From positions 2,790,001 to 2,854,000 of the forward strand of contig NZ_JAOCQD020000001.1 in NCBI RefSeq assembly GCF_025290835.2: 64,000 nucleotides of DNA. The letters are read 5' to 3'. Source of the stretch: Aquabacterium sp. OR-4 (GTDB lineage: Bacteria > Pseudomonadota > Gammaproteobacteria > Burkholderiales > Burkholderiaceae_C). A program made the position numbers and the translations under genes. Below are positions 35,395 through 45,858 of this stretch, one piece after another. Position 1 is the stretch's first letter; each line of letters starts with the position of its first letter. The notes under the pieces were generated by a model. The model was given only the letters and a program-made list of their open reading frames with translations, was not told the origin of the DNA and ran no database searches.

Positions 35395-38312
35395 CAGAAG
35401 GCGTAGCCCAGGGTCAGCTTGACGGTGCGCATGTCGCCGCGCAGGCCGGTGCGCTTGCCCACGTTGGCGTTGTCGCCGCCATAGGCGTTCTGCGGGTTGC
35501 CGGGGCCACCGCCCCAGTCGTCGTAGTAGCCCCAGTTGTCGGTGTTGAACAGGTTCAGCACATCGACGCGCAGGCGCAGCCGGCCGGGGCCCAGCACCAG
35601 GTCCTTGGACAGGCCCAGATCCACCTGGCTGAAGCGGTCGCCATCGGCCTTGACGTAGACGCACTGGTTCCAGCCCGCCGCGCAGCTGGTGACCCGGCGC
35701 GGCAGGCCGCTGCCGTAGGTGAGCTTGCCCGAGACCTGCACGCCCCAGGGCAGCAGGCCGTCGGCCACGCCGGCGGCCACCACGCGGTGGCGCTCGGTCA
35801 GCTTGGACGGATTCCAGCCGTGGGTGGAACGGCCGTGGGTCCAGTCGAAGATGTTGTCGTCCCACTCCTTGTGCGTGGTGCGCGCGTCGGTGTAGGTGTA
35901 GGCCACGCTGGCCGACCAGCCGCTGTCGAGCGTGTAGGGCTTGTCGGCCTTCACGAACAGCGACTTGGCGCGGTTCTCGCCCACCGTGTCACCCAGGATC
36001 AGCGTGCCGAAGCCATTGGGCCCGCCCCACAGCGGATCGATCGGGCTTTGCGTGCCGTAGCCGCCGTTGGGGTCGCGGTTGCCGCCGGACCAGACGAACT
36101 GGTTCTTGGCGTGGATGTCGCTCAGCGTGAACTCCAGGTTCCAGGCCATCACGGCCTGCCGCAGGCCGATGCTCATCTGGTCGGCATAGGGCATCTTCAG
36201 CTCGTTGCGCACCAGCCAGATCTCGCCGCCGGTCTGCTTGTTCTTCTGCAGCTCGTCGAGCGCATGGTTGGCCATGGTGCGGTCGTAGCTGCGGCCCCAG
36301 CCGCCGAACAGCACCGTGGCCTTGTTGCCGCTGAGGTCGAAGCTGGCACCCAGGCGCGGCGCCAGCGCGCCCTTGAACGACTTGCGGCTGCTGCCGGTGG
36401 CGATGTAGTCGTCGATGTTGACGCCGCCCTTGGCCAGCGACTGCGCGTAGGTCTGGCCCGCCGGTGCGGTGATGCCGGCCACGGTGCGGCCGTCCAGGCC
36501 GCGCAGGGCCGCCACGCGATCAGCCGGCGTGACGTAGTCGTTGTTGAGCATGTTGTCTTCGTAGTCCCAGCGCAGGCCCAGGTTGAGCTCGAGCTGGCGC
36601 GACACGGTCCAGTCGTCCTGCAGGTACAGGCCGAACTGGTTGTTGCGGAAGTCGGCCGCCACCGGCGGGATGGCGCGGGTGATGCGGCACTGGTCGCTGC
36701 TCAGGCCGTTGCTGGCGATGTTGCTGCCGGTGCAGGTGTTGCCGTTGTAGTAGGGCAGACCGGTGGTGTTGTCGACCACCACATCCACCGCATCCACGCG
36801 AAAGGCCGTGCCGCCCAGCGCATAGTCCATCGCCTTCCACTGCGCCCCACCCTTGAGCACATGGCCGCGCAGGCCGGTGTAGGTGAGGTCGTTCTTGAGG
36901 GTCAGGCCGCTCTGCTTGCGGTCTTGCGCATTGGGCGAGCCGCCGTCGGTCATCAGATCCTGGATGTTGCGGATCTCGGTGGTGGGCGAGTACTTGTAGC
37001 GCACCAGCGGGTCGGCGGCGTCGGACTGCGGGTTCCAGCGCGCGCTTTCCCAGGCCACGCGGGCCTCGTTGAGCCAGTCGCCGCGGGCCCATTCGTGCTT
37101 CAGGTCGAGCCGCGTCTCGTCGTTGTTGTTGTTCAGCGCCGAGCGCGCGGTGGCGATGTCGCTCTCGAGCTTGTAGCTGTCTTCCTGGCGGAACTTGAAG
37201 CTGAACTCCAGGCGCTGCTCGTCGGACAGGTTGGCGTTGAGCTTGCCGAACAGCAGATGCTCGTCGAACTTCTGCACGAAGCCGCCACGCTGGGCGGCCA
37301 GCGCCGCCACCAGGCCGGGGTTGCCGGCGAACTTGTCGAAGTTGCGGCCGACGATCTGCTTGGGCCGGTCGATGGTCTTGCCGTCGTAGGCCAGCAGGTA
37401 GTGCAGGGTGTTGGGCTGCAGCGCACCGCCCAGGTTGAAGCCGTACTCCATCTGCGTGAACGACGGCCGCGGCGTGCCGTTGGCCTCGGCCTCGCGTTCC
37501 ACAGGGCTGTAGGCGCGCGAGCTGCTGCCCAGGCGGTTGACGTAGGCCTCGCCCTGCAGCGTGTTGGTGCCGCTCTTGGTGATGGCGGTGATGGCCGCCG
37601 AGCTGACCTGCTCGAGCTCGGCCTTGTAGTTCTGGGTCAGCACCTTGTACTCGGCGATGGCGCTCTGCGGAAACGGATTGCCCTCGCTGGTGTCCTGGCC
37701 CGCCAGGCCGCCGCGCAGGATGTTGTTCTTCTGGCCCATGCCGTCGATGTAGACGTTGACCGCATCCTGGTTCTGCGCGCCGCCGCGCAGCCGGGTGTTG
37801 CCGCCGGCATCGGTCTCGAAGCGCACGCCCGGCGCCAGATCGGCCGCGCTGAGGAAGTTGCGCGTGACCTGCGGCAGGGCCTCGATGATCTTGCGCGACA
37901 CGTTGGTGCCCACCTCGGAGGTGCGCACATCCTTGCGCTGCACCGTGCCGCTGATGATGACCTGCTGGTTGGCACCCAGCGCCAGGTCGAGCGACGCGGT
38001 CTCGCCCACCTGCAGCAAGATGACCTCGGAGGCCACGCTGGCCCCGTCGGCACTGATGCGGATCGAGTAGGCCCCGGGGGCCAGGCCCACCAGGGTGTAG
38101 CCGCCATCGTTGCGGGTGCTGCTGCGGTAGGTGCTGCCGGTGTCGCGGTTGATGGCCAGCACCAGCAGGCCGCCCTTGGCCGGCGCGCCGCTGGCGGTGT
38201 GCACCTGGCCCTTCAGGGTGGCGCTGCTGAGCTGGGCCTGCGCGGGCAGGCCCAGCAGGCTGAGCGCCGCAGCCGCCAGCAGGCTCAGCGCAAGGTGTTG
38301 TCGGGTCTTCAT
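35394..38312 (-). CDS. TonB-dependent outer-membrane receptor with carboxypeptidase-regulatory-like N domain
   Basis: A 972-residue outer-membrane receptor. A Sec signal (LALSLLAAAALSLLGLPAQAQ) is followed by a CarboxypepD-regulatory-like domain (about 25-110, ATLKGQVHTASGAPAKGG ... DGGYTLVGLAPGAYSIRI). A plug domain follows, with VNVYIDGMGQKNNILRGG, then a 22-strand barrel ending in the outer-membrane signature TLGYAF. It resembles Oar-like receptors. No SusD partner is present. It starts 23 bp past the lacI stop and overlaps the glucanase start, so it is the expected outer-membrane port for glucan fragments. Confidence 0.92.
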   Translation of the reverse strand: MKTRQHLALSLLAAAALSLLGLPAQAQLSSATLKGQVHTASGAPAKGGLLVLAINRDTGSTYRSSTRNDGGYTLVGLAPGAYSIRISADGASVASEVILLQVGETASLDLALGANQQVIISGTVQRKDVRTSEVGTNVSRKIIEALPQVTRNFLSAADLAPGVRFETDAGGNTRLRGGAQNQDAVNVYIDGMGQKNNILRGGLAGQDTSEGNPFPQSAIAEYKVLTQNYKAELEQVSSAAITAITKSGTNTLQGEAYVNRLGSSSRAYSPVEREAEANGTPRPSFTQMEYGFNLGGALQPNTLHYLLAYDGKTIDRPKQIVGRNFDKFAGNPGLVAALAAQRGGFVQKFDEHLLFGKLNANLSDEQRLEFSFKFRQEDSYKLESDIATARSALNNNNDETRLDLKHEWARGDWLNEARVAWESARWNPQSDAADPLVRYKYSPTTEIRNIQDLMTDGGSPNAQDRKQSGLTLKNDLTYTGLRGHVLKGGAQWKAMDYALGGTAFRVDAVDVVVDNTTGLPYYNGNTCTGSNIASNGLSSDQCRITRAIPPVAADFRNNQFGLYLQDDWTVSRQLELNLGLRWDYEDNMLNNDYVTPADRVAALRGLDGRTVAGITAPAGQTYAQSLAKGGVNIDDYIATGSSRKSFKGALAPRLGASFDLSGNKATVLFGGWGRSYDRTMANHALDELQKNKQTGGEIWLVRNELKMPYADQMSIGLRQAVMAWNLEFTLSDIHAKNQFVWSGGNRDPNGGYGTQSPIDPLWGGPNGFGTLILGDTVGENRAKSLFVKADKPYTLDSGWSASVAYTYTDARTTHKEWDDNIFDWTHGRSTHGWNPSKLTERHRVVAAGVADGLLPWGVQVSGKLTYGSGLPRRVTSCAAGWNQCVYVKADGDRFSQVDLGLSKDLVLGPGRLRLRVDVLNLFNTDNWGYYDDWGGGPGNPQNAYGGDNANVGKRTGLRGDMRTVKLTLGYAF

Positions 38313-38335
38313 GTTTGTCTCCTTCGGTGGGGGCG

Positions 38336-39535
38336 TCAGGGTTTGGGCACTGCGCGCCTCGGGGCGCGTCTGGTCTCGGAAACAGGGGCCGGCAGGCCGG
38401 CGCCGGGCACGGCCGCCGCGCCCGAGGAGCGCCGCACCACCAGCCTGACCGGCAGCACCTGGCGCAGCGCCGGTGCGGGCGCGCGGGCGGCGTTGGCGTT
38501 GGCGTTGGCGGCGGTGCCGGTATCGGTGTCGGGGTCGGCTGCGGGGCCGGTCTCGGCAAGCTCGTCGTTGGAGGCCTGGGCGGCCTCGATGCCATCGGCC
38601 AGCGCCGCCAGCGCGGCCGCGCCCAGCTCGGCGATGGGCACGTGCACGGTGGACAGCGGCGGCGTTACATAACGCGCGATCGGGATGTCGTCAAAGCCGC
38701 CCAGCGCCACCTCGCCCGGCACGGCGATACCGGCCTCGGCCAGCGCCACCAGGCAGCCGATGGCCATCATGTCGTTGGCGGCAAACACCGCATCGGGCCG
38801 CTGCGCCACCGGCAGCGCGGCGATGCGGCGGCCCACCGCCTGGCCGGCCGCCTCAGTGAAGTCGCCGTCGAACTCGATCGGCACCTGCGGCCGGGCCAGT
38901 GCGGCCAGCGCCTCGCGGTAACCCTGGCGCCGCGCCTGGGCCTCGTGGTTGGCGGCCGGGCCACCGATGAAGGCGATGCGACAACGGCCCTGGGCTGCCA
39001 GGTGGGCGGTCATTGCGCGGCCGCCGTCGACGTTGTCGATGGTGAAGCTGGGCAGGCGGCGCGCGGCCGTGCCGCGCTCGTCGGCGGCGGGTTCGGGCGA
39101 GTTCAGCAGCACCGTCGGCAGCCGCGGCGCCAGATGCTCCAGCAGCGCCGGCGCATCGGCCTGCGGCGCCATGATCAGCACGCCGTCCACCCGCCCGGCC
39201 ATGGCCCGCAGCGCGGCCACGGCCTCGTCGGCATCGCCGTGCGAGCTGCTCACCAGCAGGTGCAGGCCGCGCGCCCGGGCGGCCTGGTCGATGCCGCGGA
39301 TCAGCTCGGAGAAGAACTCGCCGTGCAGGTCGGGCAGCAGCGCGCCGATGGTCTCGGTGCGCCGCATGATCAGGCTGCGCGCCGCACCCGAGGGCGTGAA
39401 GCGCAGGCTCTTGGCCACCGACAGGATGCGCTCGCGGGTGTCGGGCAGCACGTTGCTGTGGCCGTTCATGGCCCGCGACACCGTGGCCACCGAGACACCG
39501 GCGGCGCGGGCAACGTCCTTGATCGTGGCGGGCAT
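38336..39535 (-). CDS. LacI family transcriptional regulator of the glucan operon
   Basis: A 399-residue LacI/GalR regulator. The N-terminal helix-turn-helix is ATIKDVARAAGVSVATVSRAMNG, followed by the hinge TPSGAARSLIMRRTETIGALLP and a periplasmic-binding-protein-like sensor domain (FAANDMMAIGCLVALAEAGIAVPGEVALGGFDDIPIARYVTPPLSTVHVP). The end is unusual: a low-complexity insert (about 325-355, GPAADPDTDTGTAANANANA) before the last LRQVLPVRLVVR strand, plus a basic tail. It is the first gene of the long minus-strand operon, and a LacI-type palindrome lies 20 bp upstream of its start, so autoregulation and induction by an oligoglucan are likely. Confidence 0.93.
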   Translation of the reverse strand: MPATIKDVARAAGVSVATVSRAMNGHSNVLPDTRERILSVAKSLRFTPSGAARSLIMRRTETIGALLPDLHGEFFSELIRGIDQAARARGLHLLVSSSHGDADEAVAALRAMAGRVDGVLIMAPQADAPALLEHLAPRLPTVLLNSPEPAADERGTAARRLPSFTIDNVDGGRAMTAHLAAQGRCRIAFIGGPAANHEAQARRQGYREALAALARPQVPIEFDGDFTEAAGQAVGRRIAALPVAQRPDAVFAANDMMAIGCLVALAEAGIAVPGEVALGGFDDIPIARYVTPPLSTVHVPIAELGAAALAALADGIEAAQASNDELAETGPAADPDTDTGTAANANANAARAPAPALRQVLPVRLVVRRSSGAAAVPGAGLPAPVSETRRAPRRAVPKP

Positions 39536-39554
39536 GGTGACGCTGGCAGGGAGC

Positions 39555-39572
39555 CATGTATACGATTACATG
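39555..39572. promoter_or_regulatory. LacI-type operator upstream of the glucan operon
   Basis: CATGTATACGATTACATG is an 18-bp near-palindrome with the central CG typical of LacI-family operators; the outer six bases on each side pair perfectly. It stands out as AT-rich in this GC-rich genome and lies 20-37 bp before the lacI start codon, where a bound repressor would block the operon promoter. Confidence 0.7.
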
Positions 39573-39597
39573 ATTAAAACGGCAGCAGCCCGGCGTT

Positions 39598-39615
39598 CAT
39601 GTAATCGTTTTCACT
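39598..39615. promoter_or_regulatory. second operator-like site, inverted half-site copy
   Basis: CATGTAATCGTTTTCACT shares the half-site CATGTAAT with the first operator in inverted orientation, again with a central CG, but its right half is poorly conserved. The two sites share ACGATTACATGA as inverted copies (39562-39573 and 39597-39608). A bipartite operator bound by a LacI tetramer or two dimers is possible. Confidence 0.5.
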
Positions 39616-39678
39616 GAATGTCAGGCCCGCGCAACGGCGCCACCGCCGCGTGGGCGGGGCGGCCGTCGGGCACGGCGT

Positions 39679-39782
39679 TCAGCGGCGCGGGCGGCGGGCC
39701 GCGCTCAGTGGCGCGGGCGGCAAGCCACGTTCAGCGGCGCAGGTGGCAAGCCACCCTCAGCGGCGCAGGTGGCAAGCCACAT

Positions 39783-39808
<26 letters not shown>
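39679..39808 (-). repeat. 26-bp tandem repeat derived from the oppF 3' end
   Basis: Five units start at 39679, 39705, 39731, 39757 and 39783, exactly 26 bp apart, each containing a form of GGCGCAGGTGGCAAGCCAC. The last unit is the 3' coding end and stop codon of the oppF-like gene; the other four are duplicates downstream of it, and identity falls with distance. Each unit holds a GTGGC-TT-GCCAC stem. The array separates the peptide operon from the lacI leader and may act as a transcript end. There are no spacers, so it is not a CRISPR. Confidence 0.85.
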
Positions 39809-41755
<1,947 letters not shown>

Positions 41756-41766
41756 CGGTGGCGGGC

Positions 41767-42708
41767 TCACAGCACACGGCGGGGGTCGAGCGCATCGCGC
41801 AGGCCGTCGCCGATGAAGTTGATGGTCAGCACGGTGATGAAGATCGCCAGCCCCGGAAACAGCGCCCAGTGCATGGCCAGGTCCATGTAGTCGCGGCCGT
41901 CGTAGAGGATGCGGCCCCAGGTGGGCACATCGGGCGGAAAGCCCAGGCCCAGAAAGCTCAGCGTGCTCTCGGCCAGGATGGCCGCGGCAATGTCGATGGT
42001 GCCGGCCACGATCACCGGGCCCAGGCTGTTGGGCAGGATGTGGCGCAGCACCTGGCGCGTGGGGCTGGCGCCCAGCGCCCGCGCGGCCTCGACAAACTCC
42101 TTCTCGCGCAGCGAGAAGAACTGCGCCCGCACCAGGCGCGCCACCGGCATCCAGCGAAAGCCGCCGATGACCAGCACGATGAGGATGAAGATGCCCACCT
42201 CGAGCCCGAAGGCCGCCTTCAGCGGATCGCGGAACAGAAAGATCAGCAGCAGCAGCAAGGGCAGCTGCGGCAGGCTCAGGAACAGGTCGGTCACCCACAT
42301 CAGCACCGCGTCGAGCCAGCCGCGCGCCATGCCGGCCACCGCGCCGATGAACACCCCCACGGTGATGGCCATCAGCATCGCCGCCAGGCCCACGGCCAGC
42401 GAGATGCGACCGCCGTAGAGCATGCGCGCCAGGATGTCGCGGCCCAGGTCGTCGGTGCCCATCGGGTGGGCCGCCGTGGGCGAAGCCAGGCGCGCGTTGA
42501 AGTCGACATCGTTGATGCCCACCTTGTAGAACAGCGGCCCGAGCAGCACCGCCGCCACCAGGGCCAGCAGCAGCCACAGGCTCCAGTACGCCAGCCGGTG
42601 GCGGCGAAAGCGCCGCCAGGCCTCGGTCCAGGGGGAGATGCTGGCCACGGCCTTGCCCAGGCCGGCGCCAGGCTCAGCGGTAGCTGATGCGGGGGTCGAG
42701 CCAGCCAT
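41767..42708 (-). CDS. peptide ABC transporter permease (OppC/DppC-like)
   Basis: A 313-residue inner-membrane permease with an N-terminal OppC_N segment ([28 protein letters not shown]) and the binding-protein-dependent transport domain ([26 protein letters not shown]). The ATG at 42708 makes a 35-bp overlap with the preceding permease gene; a GTG at 42648 would avoid the overlap, but nothing clearly supports it. It forms a heterodimer with the OppB-like protein. Confidence 0.9.
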   Translation of the reverse strand: MAGSTPASATAEPGAGLGKAVASISPWTEAWRRFRRHRLAYWSLWLLLALVAAVLLGPLFYKVGINDVDFNARLASPTAAHPMGTDDLGRDILARMLYGGRISLAVGLAAMLMAITVGVFIGAVAGMARGWLDAVLMWVTDLFLSLPQLPLLLLLIFLFRDPLKAAFGLEVGIFILIVLVIGGFRWMPVARLVRAQFFSLREKEFVEAARALGASPTRQVLRHILPNSLGPVIVAGTIDIAAAILAESTLSFLGLGFPPDVPTWGRILYDGRDYMDLAMHWALFPGLAIFITVLTINFIGDGLRDALDPRRVL

Positions 42709-43633
42709 AAAGCACGTCGGCAATCAGGTTGAAGAGGATCACGAGACAGCTGAAGACGAAAGTCACGGCCATGATGACCGGCGTGTCGTTGCGAAGAATG
42801 GCGTCGATCAGCAGGCTGCCGATGCCGGGAATGCGGAAGATCTGCTCGGTGACGATGGCCCCGCCAAACACCGCGGGCATCTGCAGCGCCACCAGCGTGA
42901 CCACCGGGATCAGCGCGTTGCGCACCACATGCTTGTTGATCACCACCCGCTCGGCCAGGCCCTTGCTGCGCGCGGTGGTCACGTAGTCGAGCCGGATCAC
43001 GTCGAGCACGGCCGAGCGCACATAGCGCATCCAGCTGGCCGCCTGGAACAGGCCCAGCACGGTGATCGGCATGATCGACTGCTTGAACTGGTCAACCCAC
43101 CACTGCCAGCCGGTCGAGCCGAGATCGGAGCGGTAGACGAAGGGCAGCCAGCCCAGGTGCACCGAGAACAGCAGGATGAACAGCACCCCGGTGAAGAAGG
43201 TCGGCAGCGAGAAGCCGACGAAGGCCACCGTGCTGGCAATGCGGTCGAACCAGCTGTAGGGCCGGGCCGCCGCCAGCACCCCCACCGGCAGCGCCACCAG
43301 CAGCGCCAGCAGCTGCGACAGGCCGATCACCGCGATGGTGACCGGGATGCGCTGGGCGATCAGCGCATCGACATCCAGGCGGCTGACGAAGGAAAAGCCC
43401 CAGTCGCCCCGCAGCATGCTGCCCAGCCAGGCCAGGTAGCGCTGCCAGATCGGGTCGTCGAGCCCGAACTGCGCGCGCAGCGCCATGCGCACCTCGGGCG
43501 GCACGTTCGGGTTGTTGGCCAGGTCTTCAAACGGATCACCCGGCGCCAGCGCCAGCACCGTGAACAGCACGACGCTGATGCCCAGCAGGCTGGGAATGGC
43601 GATCAGCAATCGCCGGAGGATGTAGTTCAGCAC
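42674..43633 (-). CDS. peptide ABC transporter permease (OppB/DppB-like)
   Basis: A 319-residue permease that opens with the classic MLNYILRRLLIAIPSLLGISVVLFTVLALAPGDP helix of DppB/OppB proteins and carries the transport loop (VTTARSKGLAERVVINKHVVRNALIPVV). It ends with [15 protein letters not shown], as is typical. It follows the binding-protein gene by 95 bp. Confidence 0.93.
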   Translation of the reverse strand: MLNYILRRLLIAIPSLLGISVVLFTVLALAPGDPFEDLANNPNVPPEVRMALRAQFGLDDPIWQRYLAWLGSMLRGDWGFSFVSRLDVDALIAQRIPVTIAVIGLSQLLALLVALPVGVLAAARPYSWFDRIASTVAFVGFSLPTFFTGVLFILLFSVHLGWLPFVYRSDLGSTGWQWWVDQFKQSIMPITVLGLFQAASWMRYVRSAVLDVIRLDYVTTARSKGLAERVVINKHVVRNALIPVVTLVALQMPAVFGGAIVTEQIFRIPGIGSLLIDAILRNDTPVIMAVTFVFSCLVILFNLIADVLYGWLDPRISYR

Positions 43634-43728
43634 GGGACCTCATCCGCGAGCAAAGCAGGGCGCAGCCACCCGACCGAGGCCGGGTTGCCACAGCGGTGAT
43701 CGGGCAGGCAGGACGCTGCCGCCCGATC

Positions 43729-45519
43729 TCAGTCGCGGTACCAGTAGCCGATGGCCCAGGTCGCGTTGTCCCAGGCCGACAGCGCCGGCTGCAGCTTGTT
43801 CACCACGCCATAGGGCCGCGGCCGCATGAACAGCGGGATCACGTGGCCGTCGTTGACCACCAGGTCGTTCATCTTGACGAACAGCGCGGCCCGCTTGACC
43901 GGGTCCATCTCGGCGGTGGCGGCGGTGTGCGCCGCGTCGTACTCGGCATTGCTCCAGCGCACCAGGTTGCGGCTGGCCCACTTGTTGGCCTTCTGCGAGA
44001 TCTGGGCGGTGGTGAACTGCTCCATGAAGAACTGCGGGTCGGGCTGGGTCATGGTGGTCGTGTACATCTGGATGTCCGACCAGAACTTCTGATAGGTATC
44101 GGGGTTGGCCGCGTCGCTGCCGAAGTACACCGCGGCCACGATGCTCTTGAGCTCGAGCTCGATGCCGGCCTTGGTGCAGGCGTCCTTGATGATCGCCTGG
44201 CACTTCTGGCGCGGCTGGCTCACCGAGGTCTGGAACACGAACTTCAGCTTCTTGCCGTCCTTGGCGCGGATGCCGTCGGCCCCCTTCTTCCAGCCCGCGG
44301 CCTCGAGCACCTGGTTGGCCTTCTCGATGCTGAACTCGTACTTCAGGTTCGGGCTGCGAAAGCGCGGCGGGTTGTTCAGGAAGTTGGCGGTGGCCACGGC
44401 ACCGCGGCCGTAGATCACGTCCTGGATGCCCTTGCGGTCGACCAGCAGCGACATCGCCGTGCGCACCGCCTTGTCGCCAAAGATCGGGTGCTTGCTCTTG
44501 ACGCTGGCGCGTTCGCCCTCGACCTCGTTCCAGGGGTCGGACACGTTCAGCGACACGAACTCGATGTCGCTGCCCGGGTAGAACATCATGCGGCCCTTGC
44601 CCGCGGCTTCCAGGCGCTTGAGCAGCTCATCTTCGACCGCCAGGTTCCAGGCGAAGTCGAACTCGTTGGTCTGCAGCACGGCGCGCGCGGCGCTCAGTGC
44701 ATCGCCACCGCCCTTGACCTCCACCGCGTCGAAGTGCGGCTGGTTGGCGATGTGGTAGCCGGCATAGGCCTCGCCACGCAGCATGTCGCCCGGCTTGAAG
44801 TCGACGATCTTGTACGGGCCGGTGCCCACCGGCTTGGTGTTGGCCGGGTTCTCGCGCGACTTGGCGCCGATGAAGGCCTCGAACACATGCTTGGGCAGCA
44901 CCGCGCCGTAGGCACTGGTGAAGGGCTCGGCCCAGAACGGCGTGGACTTGGGGAAGCTGATCTTGACCGTGTGCGAGTCGATCTTCTCGACCTTGATGTC
45001 GCGGTAGGTGGCCACCGACACCGCCGAGGTGGCGGGGTCGCCCGCGTACTGCGCGGTGAACAGCACGTCGTCGGCGGTGAAGGGCTTGCCGTCGTGCCAG
45101 GTGACGCCCTTCTTGAGCTTCCAGATCACGCTCTTGCCGTCGGCGGCCAGGCCACCGTTCTGGCGCGTCGGGATCTCGGCGGCCAGGCGCGGCACCAGGT
45201 TGCCATCGGTGTCCCAGCCGGCCAGCGGCTCGTAGAAGATCATGCTGGCGTCCTGGTCCTTGGTGCCGCCCGCGAAGTGCGGGTTCAGGTGCACCGGGCC
45301 CTGCCAGTAGATGATCTTCAGCGTGCCGCCGCCACCGCGCTTGGTGGGCTTGTACGGCAGCGTCGAGGTGGTCTGGGCCACACCCTCGTGCAGCAGCAGC
45401 ATCGACGCCATCGGCGCGCTCAGGCCCAGGCCCACCATCTGGCGGATCACGTCGCGGCGGCTGCTGCGGCCGGACTTGGCTTCGTCGATCAGGGCCCGCA
45501 GGGCACGTTCTTCTTGCAT
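43729..45519 (-). CDS. peptide ABC transporter substrate-binding protein, Tat-type signal
   Basis: A 596-residue family 5 solute-binding protein for oligopeptides or related solutes. The N-terminus is unusual: ~18 polar residues, then SSRRDVIRQMVGLGLSAPMA, which looks like a twin-arginine signal, with the mature part starting near QTTSTLPYKPTKRGGGG. Family blocks include HDGKPFTADDVLFTAQY, KPVGTGPYKIVDFKPGDML and DKAVRTAMSLLVDRKGI. The start at 45519 has GGAG six bases upstream. It is the first gene of the five-gene peptide operon. Confidence 0.92.
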   Translation of the reverse strand: MQEERALRALIDEAKSGRSSRRDVIRQMVGLGLSAPMASMLLLHEGVAQTTSTLPYKPTKRGGGGTLKIIYWQGPVHLNPHFAGGTKDQDASMIFYEPLAGWDTDGNLVPRLAAEIPTRQNGGLAADGKSVIWKLKKGVTWHDGKPFTADDVLFTAQYAGDPATSAVSVATYRDIKVEKIDSHTVKISFPKSTPFWAEPFTSAYGAVLPKHVFEAFIGAKSRENPANTKPVGTGPYKIVDFKPGDMLRGEAYAGYHIANQPHFDAVEVKGGGDALSAARAVLQTNEFDFAWNLAVEDELLKRLEAAGKGRMMFYPGSDIEFVSLNVSDPWNEVEGERASVKSKHPIFGDKAVRTAMSLLVDRKGIQDVIYGRGAVATANFLNNPPRFRSPNLKYEFSIEKANQVLEAAGWKKGADGIRAKDGKKLKFVFQTSVSQPRQKCQAIIKDACTKAGIELELKSIVAAVYFGSDAANPDTYQKFWSDIQMYTTTMTQPDPQFFMEQFTTAQISQKANKWASRNLVRWSNAEYDAAHTAATAEMDPVKRAALFVKMNDLVVNDGHVIPLFMRPRPYGVVNKLQPALSAWDNATWAIGYWYRD

Positions 45520-45858
45520 GACAACTCCGTATCGTGTTCGGGTTCGATCGCAACCGGCCGCTGCCCGGTGGGACAGCCGGCCTCCCAAGGAGGGTGGCGG
45601 GATACTAGCGATATCCGGGCCAGCCACCATGCGGAATCGCCCCATTCTGGTGAACCCGCTGCAGGCCTGCTGCGCGCGCCCTTGGCCCAGCGCCCCGCGC
45701 TGCGCGCACCCAGGGCCCCGCCACCCACGCCGCCTGCGGCGCGCAGCGGCGTGAGTCAGGCCGGTGCCGCATGGCACGGGTGGGTGGGTGGGTGGCCCAG
45801 GCCGGCGCTGAGGTCGAGCCCGGGGCCGGCGGTGGCGCGCCGCACGGCGCGCGGGCGG
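45520..45858. other. 339-bp gene-free region upstream of the peptide operon
   Basis: This gap lies between the oppA-like start and the stop of the upstream flavin/iron-sulfur gene, both minus strand. It must hold the peptide operon promoter. A weak TAGTAT element lies near 45605 on the minus strand, without a convincing -35. A G-quadruplex motif is listed separately. No open frame here looks coding. Confidence 0.4.
45778..45792 (+). other. canonical G-quadruplex motif
   Basis: GGGTGGGTGGGTGGG has four G3 tracts separated by single T loops, an arrangement known to form very stable parallel quadruplexes. It lies on the strand opposite the coding strand of both flanking genes, 66 bp past the stop of the flavin/iron-sulfur gene and about 260 bp upstream of the peptide operon. 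Confidence 0.6.
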
